From NCBI GenBank assembly GCA_035476635.1, contig DATILI010000168.1, forward strand, positions 124,001-188,000: 64,000 nucleotides of DNA, in the 5' to 3' direction. Source of the stretch: DATILI01 sp035476635. Its GTDB lineage: Bacteria > Pseudomonadota > Gammaproteobacteria > Burkholderiales > Burkholderiaceae_C. The notes under the pieces were generated by a model, which saw only the letters and a program-made list of their open reading frames with translations, made no database searches and had not been told where the DNA came from. Of the stretch, positions 26,574 to 34,058 are shown piece by piece. Made by a program: the position numbers and the translations under genes. How positions within the stretch are numbered: position 1 is the first letter of the stretch; each line of letters opens with the position of its first letter.

Positions 26574-27203
26574 ATGCACTACGACCCTCGGTCCGAGAAG
26601 CCCGACCTGCCTCACGACCCATTCAACGCGCTGGTCGTGCCACGCCCGATTGGCTGGATTTCGTCCATCAACGCCAACGGCACGGTCAATCTCGCGCCCT
26701 ACAGCTTTTTCAACATCGTGGCGAACAAGCCGCCGTACGTGATGTTTTCCAGCGCGCACAGAAAGGACTCGCAGCGCAATGTGGAAGAGCGGGGCGAGTT
26801 CGTCGCGAGCATGGCCACCTACGAGCTTCGGGACCAGGTAAACCTCTCCTCCGCCCCCTACGGCGCGGATCTCAGCGAGCCCGAACTGCTTGACATCGAA
26901 ATGGCAGCGTCGAAATACGTGCTGCCGCCTCGTGTCCAGATGTCGCCGACCGCACTGGAGTGCCGCTACGTGCGCACGATCGAGCTGCCCGGCTCGAACG
27001 GTGCGCCGCATTTCTGTTCCATCATCATTGGCGAAGTAGTCGGCATCTACATCGATGAGCGTGTGCTGACAAACGGCCAGGTCGACCTGGCCAAGGTCAG
27101 GCCCATCACGCGATTGGGATATATGGAATACGCCGTCGTCGATCGCGTCTTCGAGATGGGTAGGCCACGCCAGGTAGTTGTACCGGAGGGCGGACATGCT
27201 TAG
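26574..27203 (+). CDS. Flavin reductase family protein (FMN-binding split barrel)
   Basis: A 209-residue split-barrel flavoprotein, start set by AAGGGGATCGC before the ATG. It shows the family pattern VVPRPIGWISSINANGTVNLAPYSFFN and PPYVMFSSAHRKDSQRN. Such proteins bind FMN and either reduce it for a monooxygenase or act as small oxidoreductases. No monooxygenase partner is evident nearby. It overlaps the next gene by 8 bp. A similar protein is encoded at 49223-49852 in the nitrile hydratase operon. Confidence 0.87.
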   Translation: MHYDPRSEKPDLPHDPFNALVVPRPIGWISSINANGTVNLAPYSFFNIVANKPPYVMFSSAHRKDSQRNVEERGEFVASMATYELRDQVNLSSAPYGADLSEPELLDIEMAASKYVLPPRVQMSPTALECRYVRTIELPGSNGAPHFCSIIIGEVVGIYIDERVLTNGQVDLAKVRPITRLGYMEYAVVDRVFEMGRPRQVVVPEGGHA

Positions 27204-27654
27204 TAGAGAAAAGCGCTTCGAGATCGAAGCCGAATGCAAACGGGTCGCCCTTTGCGCGTCCAACTTCGCCGACGCGGGGAGGCTCCAAGAGTACGGCGAT
27301 TGCCACACTGACGACGCGGAGTTCATTCGTCCCTCGACCTATCCCGCCAATCCATTGAAAGGACGCGCGGAATTGGTCAGCAGTCTCAAGTCGCGCGACG
27401 AGAACCTGCTCAGCCGCCACGTCTTGTCGAACATGATCGTTGACGTAATCAATGACCATGAGGCGCAGGCCATCGCCTACTTCTTGCACTACGCCGCCCG
27501 TCGTAATGTGGACGACCCCGAAGCGGTGCCAGCCGTGGACTCAGCGCTCAAGTCCGTGGGTGAATACCAGATCCGCTTTGTTCTGCAACAAGGGAAGTGG
27601 CGGATTCAGCGCCGCGTCGGCCGATTTCTGTTCGGCGGCGTCTTCAAGCCCTGA
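27196..27654 (+). CDS. NTF2/SnoaL-like protein
   Basis: A 152-residue alpha+beta protein that looks like the NTF2/SnoaL fold: an N-terminal helix (AECKRVALCASNFADAGRL), AEFIRPSTYPANPLKGRAEL, LSRHVLSNMIVDVINDHEAQA and a C-terminal WRIQRRVGRFLFGG strand. The fold hosts ketosteroid isomerase-type, dehydratase and dioxygenase beta-subunit functions, so the activity is open. GGAGGG precedes the ATG, which lies inside the 3' end of the flavin reductase-like gene. Confidence 0.75.
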   Translation: MLSREKRFEIEAECKRVALCASNFADAGRLQEYGDCHTDDAEFIRPSTYPANPLKGRAELVSSLKSRDENLLSRHVLSNMIVDVINDHEAQAIAYFLHYAARRNVDDPEAVPAVDSALKSVGEYQIRFVLQQGKWRIQRRVGRFLFGGVFKP

Positions 27655-27708
27655 GCGCGCGCGAATTCCTGATCAAACGCCCGCGTCAACGCGAACAAGG
27701 AGCACTTC

Positions 27709-29376
27709 ATGCTGGGACTGATGCAGGACAGGCCATTGATGGTCTCGTCCCTCTTGGAACACGCGGCAAGGTACCACGGCGGCGTGGAGATCGTCTCCCG
27801 CAGCGTCGAGGGCCCGATCCACCGCACGAACTACGCTGACGTGCAAAGGCGCGCCAAGAGGGTGGCCAACACGTTGGCCGCCCTGGGCATCGGCGCCTCG
27901 GACAGGGTCGGGACTCTGGCCTGGAACACTTATCGGCACCTGGAGCTGTACTACGGCGTGTCGGGCAGCGGAGCGGTGCTCCATACCGTCAATCCGCGCC
28001 TGTTTCCGGCGCAGGTTCAGTACATCGTCACTCACGCGGAAGACAGAATCCTGTTCTTCGATGCCACGTTTGCCTCGCTGGTGGAGCAGTTGGCCCCCAA
28101 CCTCGACACGGTCGAGTACTTCGTCGCGCTAACGGATCGGGAGCACATGCCGGACATCCAGGTGCGCAACCTGCTGTGCTACGAAGACCTCATAGCCACG
28201 CAGAGCGACCAGTACGAGTGGCCGTCGTTCGACGAGCGCACGGCTTCCTCCCTTTGCTACACCTCCGGCACCACTGGCAATCCTAAAGGTGTCCTGTACT
28301 CGCATCGTTCCACCGTCCTGCATTCGCTGATGGAATGCGCCCCCGACACATTCGGCGTCAGCACAGCGGAGTCCCTCTTGCTGGCAGTGCCGATGTTCCA
28401 TGCGAATGCCTGGGGCATGCCCTATTCGGCACCGCTGGTCGGCGCGAAGCTGGTGCTTCCCGGCCCGCGCCTGGATGGCGACAACATGTACGAGCTGATG
28501 CGCGACGAGCGCGTGACCTTCTCTCAAGCCGTCCCCACGGTCTGGCTCATGTTCTTTCAGTACCTGGACGCGCATCCTGAGCTGAACGTCCGCGATCTCA
28601 AGCTCCGGACCGTGGGTGTCGGCGGCGCCGCCCTGCCCCGCACCATGCTGGAGCGCTTCGAGCGCGACTATGGCATCACCGTCGTTCAGGGCTGGGGAAT
28701 GACCGAAACCAGTCCGATCGGGGTCATCGCAAGACCCTTGCCAAAGCACGAGCACCTGTCTTATGAAGAGAGTGTCGCGGTGAAGCTGAAACAAGGCCGC
28801 GCCGTCTGGGGGGTCGAACTGAAGCTGGTCGATGTGAACGGCATGGAAGCTGCAAACGATGGGCGCAGTCCAGGGCACCTGCATGTGAGAGGTCCGTGGA
28901 TAGCGAGCGGATATTTCCGAGGCGAGGGTGGCGATGTGCTCGATTCGCAGGGATGGTTTCCGACCGGCGACATCGCCACCATCGACGCCGACGGGTACGT
29001 CCAGCTCGTCGACCGGGCCAAGGACGTGATCAAGTCCGGCGGCGAATGGATTTCGTCCATTGAAATCGAGAATGCGGTGATGGCACACCCGGCAATCGCC
29101 GAGGCGGCCATCGTCGGTGTCGCGCATCCGAAGTGGCAGGAACGGCCGCTGCTCATTGTCGTGCCACGGGCGGGCAGCAAGGTCTCACGGGACGAGCTTC
29201 TTGCCTTCCTGGCACCTCAGTTCGCCAGTTGGTGGCTGCCGGACGACGTCGTCTTCGTTACCGACCTTCCCCACACTGCTACCGGAAAGATTTTGAAGGC
29301 ATCGCTGCGTGAGCAATTCCGCGACCACCTTCTGATGACCGGTCTGGCAGAAACCCATCAGCCTGAGGCTGCGTGA
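27709..29376 (+). CDS. AMP-forming fatty acyl-CoA synthetase (AlkK-like)
   Basis: A 555-residue acyl-CoA ligase, ATG at 27709 with AAGGAG upstream. Motifs: LCYTSGTTGNPKGVLYSH (ATP loop), GWGMTETSP, GWFPTGDIATID, LVDRAKDVIKSGGEWIS and the C-terminal lysine in HTATGKILKAS. The length and the WISSIEIENAVMAHPAI stretch fit AlkK-type medium-chain acid ligases. It would activate an acid formed by the upstream enzymes, or the growth substrate itself. The stop overlaps the possible GTG start of the decarboxylase-like gene. Confidence 0.92.
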   Translation: MLGLMQDRPLMVSSLLEHAARYHGGVEIVSRSVEGPIHRTNYADVQRRAKRVANTLAALGIGASDRVGTLAWNTYRHLELYYGVSGSGAVLHTVNPRLFPAQVQYIVTHAEDRILFFDATFASLVEQLAPNLDTVEYFVALTDREHMPDIQVRNLLCYEDLIATQSDQYEWPSFDERTASSLCYTSGTTGNPKGVLYSHRSTVLHSLMECAPDTFGVSTAESLLLAVPMFHANAWGMPYSAPLVGAKLVLPGPRLDGDNMYELMRDERVTFSQAVPTVWLMFFQYLDAHPELNVRDLKLRTVGVGGAALPRTMLERFERDYGITVVQGWGMTETSPIGVIARPLPKHEHLSYEESVAVKLKQGRAVWGVELKLVDVNGMEAANDGRSPGHLHVRGPWIASGYFRGEGGDVLDSQGWFPTGDIATIDADGYVQLVDRAKDVIKSGGEWISSIEIENAVMAHPAIAEAAIVGVAHPKWQERPLLIVVPRAGSKVSRDELLAFLAPQFASWWLPDDVVFVTDLPHTATGKILKASLREQFRDHLLMTGLAETHQPEAA

Positions 29377-30125
29377 TCATGGATATCCAGACCATCCTGA
29401 GCCAACCCACTACTCCCCTGGGTTCGCCCGCGTTTCCTCGCGGACCCTACCGCTTTGTGAATCGCGAGTACCTGAACATCGTGTATCGCACTGACATCGA
29501 GGCGCTGCGCCGGGTCGTACCCGAGCCGCTCGAAGTTGACGATCCCTTGGTCAGGTTCGAGGTCATGCGGATGCCCGACACCACGGGCCTGGGCTCCTAC
29601 ATGGAATGCGGCCAGGCCATCGTCGTGCGCCACGGCCAGGAACGCGCGGAGTACATCCATGCCATGTATGTCGACAGCTTGCCCGCGATTGCCAGCGGGC
29701 GCGAAATCAGCGCGTACCCCAAGAAACTTGGCGCGCCACGCCTCTACACCGACTCCGACACACTGGTGGGCACTCTGGATTACGGCAGCCTGCGCGTGGC
29801 GACGGCAACCGCTGGTTACAAACATGAAGCCCTTGACCACGAGGCAGCGCGCCTGGAGATCTGCGTTCCGACCTACATGCTCAAGATTCTTCCGGGCTAC
29901 GACCGCAAGCCGCGCATATGTGAACTGGCGCGCATGCAGATCAGCAACATCAGCATTCACGGCGCCTGGCGCGGACCGGCGCGGCTTCAACTCTTTGAGC
30001 ATGTGATGGCTCCGCTCGCGGATTTTCCAGTTCGAGAGATCGTCTCATCGAGCCACATCGTGTGCGACTTGAACCTGTCTCCCGCCAAGGTTGTCGTGGA
30101 CTACCTCGCCACATATTCCCGCTAG
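29373..30125 (+). CDS. Acetoacetate decarboxylase family protein
   Basis: A 250-residue (248 from the internal ATG at 29379) member of the acetoacetate decarboxylase family. The Schiff-base lysine motif is SAYPKKLGAPRLY. Other typical stretches are YRTDIEALRRVVPEPLEVDD and GPARLQLFEHVMAPLADFPV. It may decarboxylate a beta-keto acid or act as an aldolase/dehydratase, as several relatives do. The GTG at 29373 overlaps the stop of the ligase gene (GTGA) and has GAGG close by; either start is workable. It is the last gene of the operon that begins at 23401. Confidence 0.88.
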   Translation: MIMDIQTILSQPTTPLGSPAFPRGPYRFVNREYLNIVYRTDIEALRRVVPEPLEVDDPLVRFEVMRMPDTTGLGSYMECGQAIVVRHGQERAEYIHAMYVDSLPAIASGREISAYPKKLGAPRLYTDSDTLVGTLDYGSLRVATATAGYKHEALDHEAARLEICVPTYMLKILPGYDRKPRICELARMQISNISIHGAWRGPARLQLFEHVMAPLADFPVREIVSSSHIVCDLNLSPAKVVVDYLATYSR

Positions 30126-30136
30126 GCAATCGCCGA

Positions 30137-30154
30137 TTCGTCCCTTCTGACGAT
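30137..30154. promoter_or_regulatory. Operator-like palindrome TTCGTC-N6-GACGAT (copy 4 of 4)
   Basis: Located just after the decarboxylase gene and 231 bp before the porin. Together with the flanking bases it is nearly the reverse complement of copy 1 at 6290-6311, spacer included. Confidence 0.6.
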
Positions 30155-30303
30155 GCGCGCCGGCACCCAAAAAACTATTCTCGAATCAAGTGTCAAGCAC
30201 ACGACGAAGGAAGTGATCTGGAGGACTTCGCGTGCGAACACTGCCCCATCGGCCGATGCGATGGGCGTGCCAACACCCGCCTAAGAGGTGCCAGTTTTCG
30301 GGG

Positions 30304-30330
30304 GTCGCCTTCGCAGTTCTGCGAAGCGAC
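30304..30330 (+). other. Hairpin in the porin leader
   Basis: CTTCGCA-GTTC-TGCGAAG (30309-30326) forms a perfect 7-bp stem, and the flanking GTCGC/CGAC extends it with one bulge. It lies in the 5' leader of the porin gene or just after the decarboxylase operon. There is no U tract, so a regulatory leader structure is as likely as a terminator. Confidence 0.4.
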
Positions 30331-30385
30331 TTGCCGCATCGAAAAGTTTGCACCAAAGATTTCAACCTATATGGAGACAGGAAAC

Positions 30386-31465
30386 ATGCATAAGACATCA
30401 TTGGCTCTGGCAGCGGCGTTTGCTTGTGGAGGAGCTCTCGCGCAATCGTCTGTGACGATGTTCGGCATAGTTGACTTGACGCTGAACCAGGCGAAGGGCA
30501 GCGTATCGAGCAAGACCCAGTTGACCAGCGGCGGCTACGCCGTCAGCCGCATCGGGTTCCGCGGCACCGAAGATCTTGGGGGCGGAATGTCGGCTGGGTT
30601 CTGGTTGGAGGCCGCCGTTAATGCCGACAATGGCCAAGGCTCCATGACCAACACCAACAATCAAGCCAATGGTGCCGTCGCGGCGGCGGCCGGCCAGCAG
30701 GGCCTGACGTTCAACCGGCGATCCACGGTGAGCCTTGCGGGCAAGTGGGGAGAGATTCGACTGGGGCGTGACATCACGCCTCAAGGGTGGAATCATTCCT
30801 CCTACGATCCGTTCATCGTCGGTGTCGGCACCAGCCAGGTTTATATTGGTTCGGCCGGGCTGCACGCTCCGACGGGCGGCAGCAGTGGACCCAATACCCG
30901 CGCTTCGAACACCATTGGCTATCACCTGCCAACAGGCTTGGGCGGATTCTTCGGACAGTTTATGCACTACCGGGGTGAGAACGCTTCCAACGTCGCGACC
31001 GCGGACGATGGTACAGGCAATCAGATTCGCCTGGGGTATGCGTCGGGTCCGATCCACACCGCACTTGTGCTGAGTCGGACGAAATACGCGGCAGGCGATT
31101 TCACGACTGCAAACATGGGCGGCACTTACAACTTCTCCGTGGCGAAGCTCTGGGCTGCAGTGGACTCCGACAAGATTTCGGGCGGCGTGAGTGGCAAGGG
31201 ATTTCTCGTTGGATTGACAATGCCCGTTGGTTCCGGTGAGATTCGCAGCTCGTACAGCCAGTACAAGACCACGGCCGCCGGCAACCCGAAGTCGAACAAG
31301 CTCGCGGTCGGCTACGTGCACCATCTCTCCAAGCGGACCAACATCTACACGACGGTCGCGCGAATCAAGAACTCTTCGGTCGCCACATCGGCGTTCAGTG
31401 GCGCAGTGACGGCGGCTGGGCAGAGTTCGACTGGCTTTGACATCGGCATCAAGCATTCGTTCTAG
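30386..31465 (+). CDS. Gram-negative porin (Burkholderiales OmpC-like)
   Basis: A 359-residue outer-membrane 16-strand trimeric porin. The signal peptide MHKTSLALAAAFACGGALA is followed by QSSVTMFGIVDLTLNQAKG. Further strands include SRIGFRGTEDLGGGMSAGFWLE, VSLAGKWGEIRLGRDI, NTIGYHLPTGLGG, and a C-terminal aromatic end (GFDIGIKHSF) needed for Bam recognition. GGAGACAG precedes the ATG. The upstream palindrome shared with the 6-11 kb catabolic promoters suggests that it admits the substrate of that pathway. Confidence 0.95.
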   Translation: MHKTSLALAAAFACGGALAQSSVTMFGIVDLTLNQAKGSVSSKTQLTSGGYAVSRIGFRGTEDLGGGMSAGFWLEAAVNADNGQGSMTNTNNQANGAVAAAAGQQGLTFNRRSTVSLAGKWGEIRLGRDITPQGWNHSSYDPFIVGVGTSQVYIGSAGLHAPTGGSSGPNTRASNTIGYHLPTGLGGFFGQFMHYRGENASNVATADDGTGNQIRLGYASGPIHTALVLSRTKYAAGDFTTANMGGTYNFSVAKLWAAVDSDKISGGVSGKGFLVGLTMPVGSGEIRSSYSQYKTTAAGNPKSNKLAVGYVHHLSKRTNIYTTVARIKNSSVATSAFSGAVTAAGQSSTGFDIGIKHSF

Positions 31466-32000
31466 CGCCTACCGACGATCGTCAACCCCTTCGGCGGCAT
31501 CCAGTGAACGACCAACTCGGCGCGGAACCGGCGCTCCGATGCTTGAGCAGCTTGCTGGCCCGCAGCATCGACTACGGCCACGGTCACGTGGCTGTGGTTC
31601 GACTGGCCTATGCCGCCGCCGCAGGGGCAGAGATCGCTGACGAGCAATGGACCTACTGCAATCGTGTGGTTCGGCACAGTCCCGATGCGTCGCTCAGGTT
31701 CATGTTCGAAAAGGCTTGCGCCTCAAGGCAACCATCAACAAATTATCAAGAATGACATCGTCGCTAGCGCGGGGCCTGTTTGCCGCAGTCCTTCTCGGGA
31801 TCGCCCCACTTCGACCATCGTTCGTCCCTGTGGATCCTGATTGTCGTAGCGCCTCGGGCGCCCTATTGATCCTCGCGACCTCCGGAAGCAGCTACGTCTT
31901 GCCCGCTTGAAAGGCCTATTTTTCGTCAGGCATTCCCACGACCTTTGACGTACGCCTCCATTCAATGTGAGCTGGCTGGGCCAGTTCGGAAGAGGTCCCG
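31466..32000. other. Gene-poor stretch between porin and hpaR
   Basis: About 535 bp with no ORF I can support. A short rightward reading from an ATG at about 31752 (MTSSLARGLFAAVLLGIAPL) looks like a signal peptide but has no ribosome site and ends after roughly 53 codons. It may be a decayed remnant. No repeats or RNA gene were recognised. Confidence 0.4.
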
Positions 32001-32453
32001 CTACTCGCCCTCGGGAACACCCAGCCGCATGACAAGGGCATCCAACATTTCGTAAAGCAATGCCGTGAAGTCCGCACCGACCAGGGCTTCCAGCTCCCGA
32101 TAGCGTGCCTCGACCTGGGGCGCCAACTCGCTCACCACTTGCCGCGCAGCGTCCGTCAAGGACACCAGCAGGCGCCGCTGGTCCTGTTCGAGGCGGGATC
32201 GCAAGATCAAGCCGACGGCATCCATGCGCGCAAGGATGCCGGTCAGGCTCGGCCCAGAAATGCAGCACATGGCTCCGATCTGCCGCGGCTCCATGGGGCC
32301 ATGGGAAGCCAGGGCCCTGATCACCCGCCATTGTTGCTCGGTCACCCCCTGCTGGTTCAGCAGTGGCCTGAACTCGCCCAGGACGGCCTCGCGCGCCTGG
32401 AGCAGGAGCAGGGGCAGGTTGCGGTGTCGCAGCTTGGATGTAATTTTTTCCAT
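32001..32453 (-). CDS. hpaR: HpaR-type MarR family regulator of homoprotocatechuate degradation
   Basis: A 150-residue MarR-family protein resembling HpaR: LPLLLLQAREAVLGEFRPLLNQ, then GVTEQQWRVIRALA, the DNA-recognition helix GPSLTGILARMDAVGLI and the wing RLEQDQRRLLVSLTDAA. The start at 32453 (MEKITSKLRH) matches the beginning of family proteins; the reading extends upstream to 32537 but would cross the hpa promoter. It is divergent from hpaG1. HpaR normally represses the meta-cleavage operon until a pathway metabolite binds, and the AT-rich promoter at 32502-32543 is the expected target. Confidence 0.9.
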   Translation of the reverse strand: MEKITSKLRHRNLPLLLLQAREAVLGEFRPLLNQQGVTEQQWRVIRALASHGPMEPRQIGAMCCISGPSLTGILARMDAVGLILRSRLEQDQRRLLVSLTDAARQVVSELAPQVEARYRELEALVGADFTALLYEMLDALVMRLGVPEGE

Positions 32454-32501
32454 CCCCCGATCATCCCCGAATAGTCGCCGCCATCGCGTCACCGGGGCGG
32501 C

Positions 32502-32543
32502 TTGATTCCTTAATATGTTATCTATATACTTGTTCATATGTTA
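32502..32543 (+). promoter_or_regulatory. hpaG1 promoter and probable HpaR target
   Basis: TTGATT (32502-32507), 17 bp, then TATACT (32525-32530), in an AT-rich island of otherwise GC-rich DNA. The expected start of transcription, about 32537, falls on the hpaG1 ATG at 32538. ATATGTTA is repeated at 32513-32520 and 32536-32543, 23 bp apart, and may be part of the HpaR site. Confidence 0.65.
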
Positions 32544-33251
32544 ATGAATAATCGGCCGTCGCAGGCCCCCCTCCCCCGCTTCGGCTTCGCGCCGCACAGG
32601 CCTTTTGGTACGGTCTACGGAGTCCTGCTGAATCACCGCCTTGCGCTCGAGGCGATGGGCGACGCGGCCCACGAGCCCCCCTATGGGACACCACCCCGGG
32701 CGCCCGTGCTGTACATCAAACCCCGCAACACGCTGTCACGGAACGGTCAAGCCGTGGAGATACCGACCGACCCCGGGCAGGTCGAGGTCAGCGCGCAGCT
32801 GGGCATCGTGATCGGAGCGGCGTGCACACGCGTCTCGCCAGCCGAAGTGCTTGACCGCGTGGCGGGCTACACCATCGTCAATGACCTCAGCCTGCCCCAC
32901 GACAACTTCTATCGCCCGTCGGTGAGACTGAAGGCCCGCGACGGCTTCTGCCCGGTTTCCGACAACGTGATCGCCCGCGATCGTATTGCCGATCCGGATG
33001 AGCTGGAGGTGAAGGTGCTGCTGGACGGGGAGTTGCGGCAGCTCACCAACACCAGCCAAAGGCTGCGCACGGTGGCCAACCTGGTGGCAGATGTCAGCGC
33101 TTTCATGACACTGATGCCCGGCGACATCCTGACTCTCGGCGGCTCTTATGGCGCTCCGCTGGCGAAGGCGGGCCAGGAAATTCGCATCGAAATCGAAGGC
33201 CTCGGAAGCCTGACCACCCAGCTGGTGGAAGAGAACGGGGGCGCGACATGA
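32538..33251 (+). CDS. hpaG1: HpaG1: 4-hydroxyphenylacetate-pathway isomerase/decarboxylase, N-terminal-type subunit
   Basis: A 237-residue FAH-fold subunit equivalent to the N-terminal half of fused HpaG/HpcE: FGTVYGVLLNHRLALEA, LYIKPRNTLSRNG, YTIVNDLSLPHDNFYRP and MTLMPGDILTLGGSYGAP. Together with HpaG2 it would isomerise and decarboxylate 5-carboxymethyl-type ring-fission acids to 2-oxohept-enedioate. The metal ligands of the usual ExE motif are absent (EVSAQLGIV), as expected for this half, so catalysis should sit in HpaG2. The start may be ATG 32538 or 32544; neither has a Shine-Dalgarno sequence. Confidence 0.9.
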   Translation: MLMNNRPSQAPLPRFGFAPHRPFGTVYGVLLNHRLALEAMGDAAHEPPYGTPPRAPVLYIKPRNTLSRNGQAVEIPTDPGQVEVSAQLGIVIGAACTRVSPAEVLDRVAGYTIVNDLSLPHDNFYRPSVRLKARDGFCPVSDNVIARDRIADPDELEVKVLLDGELRQLTNTSQRLRTVANLVADVSAFMTLMPGDILTLGGSYGAPLAKAGQEIRIEIEGLGSLTTQLVEENGGAT

Positions 33252-34024
33252 CAGCGCAACGCACTGCCCGGGTAGCCTATGGGGGCGCCATCCACATGGC
33301 AACGCCCCACGGGGACAGGATCCAGCTTGGAGATGGCCGCGTCCTGGACGAAAAGGACGTGGTCTGGCTGGCGCCGTTCGAGGTCGGCACCATCATCGCA
33401 CTGGGCCTGAACTACGCCGACCATGTCAAGGAGCTCTCCGGCGAGCTGACGATCACCGCCAAGGATGAGCCGCTGGTGTTCCTCAAGGGACCGAACACCG
33501 TCATCGGCCACTTCGGCTTGACGCGGCGGCCCGATGACGCGAAGTTCATGCACTACGAGTGCGAGTTGGCGGTCGTCATCGGCAAGACCGCCCACAAGGT
33601 AAGACGGGAGCAGGCACTGGACCACGTGGCCGGCTACACAGTGTGCAACGACTACGCGATCCGAGACTACCTTGAGAACTGGTACCGCCCCAATTTGCCG
33701 GTGAAAAACCGCGACGGCTGCACCGCGCTGGGCCCCTGGCTGGTGGATGCCGCCGCAGTTCCCGACCCGCACAGCCTCGTCCTGCGCACGACGGTGAACG
33801 GTCGCGTCACGCAACAAGGAAGCACCCGCGACCTGATCCACGGCGTGCCCGACCTGATCGAGTACCTGAGCAGCTTCATGACCCTGCAGGCGGGCGACGT
33901 GATTCTCACGGGAACCCCAGAAGGCGTCATCAACGTGCAGGCCGGCGATGTGGTGATCACCGAGATCGAGGGCATCGGCCGACTCGTCAACACCCTTGCC
34001 AGCGACGCCGAATTCGCCAGCTGA
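33248..34024 (+). CDS. hpaG2: HpaG2: isomerase/decarboxylase, C-terminal-type subunit
   Basis: A 258-residue FAH-fold enzyme equivalent to the C-terminal half of HpaG: IALGLNYADHVKEL, LVFLKGPNTVIG, the metal-binding HYECELAVVIGK, VCNDYAIRDYLENWYRPN and ILTGTPEGV. It carries the complete acidic metal site and is the catalytic subunit for decarboxylation of the semialdehyde-dehydrogenase product. The ATG overlaps the TGA of hpaG1 by 4 bp, so the pair is translationally coupled, consistent with a heteromeric enzyme. Confidence 0.92.
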   Translation: MTAQRTARVAYGGAIHMATPHGDRIQLGDGRVLDEKDVVWLAPFEVGTIIALGLNYADHVKELSGELTITAKDEPLVFLKGPNTVIGHFGLTRRPDDAKFMHYECELAVVIGKTAHKVRREQALDHVAGYTVCNDYAIRDYLENWYRPNLPVKNRDGCTALGPWLVDAAAVPDPHSLVLRTTVNGRVTQQGSTRDLIHGVPDLIEYLSSFMTLQAGDVILTGTPEGVINVQAGDVVITEIEGIGRLVNTLASDAEFAS

Positions 34025-34058
34025 AACGAATCCACCCACCAAAGCGCGAGAAAGCACC

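Noticed and set aside
31472..31484. GACGATCGTC palindrome just after the porin stop codon
   Set aside because: Resembles arms of the ATCGTC-N6-GACGAT operator but in inverted order without spacer, so not counted as a copy.
31504..31755. 83-codon rightward reading after the porin
   Set aside because: No ribosome site and no recognisable family; kept only as part of the gene-poor stretch.
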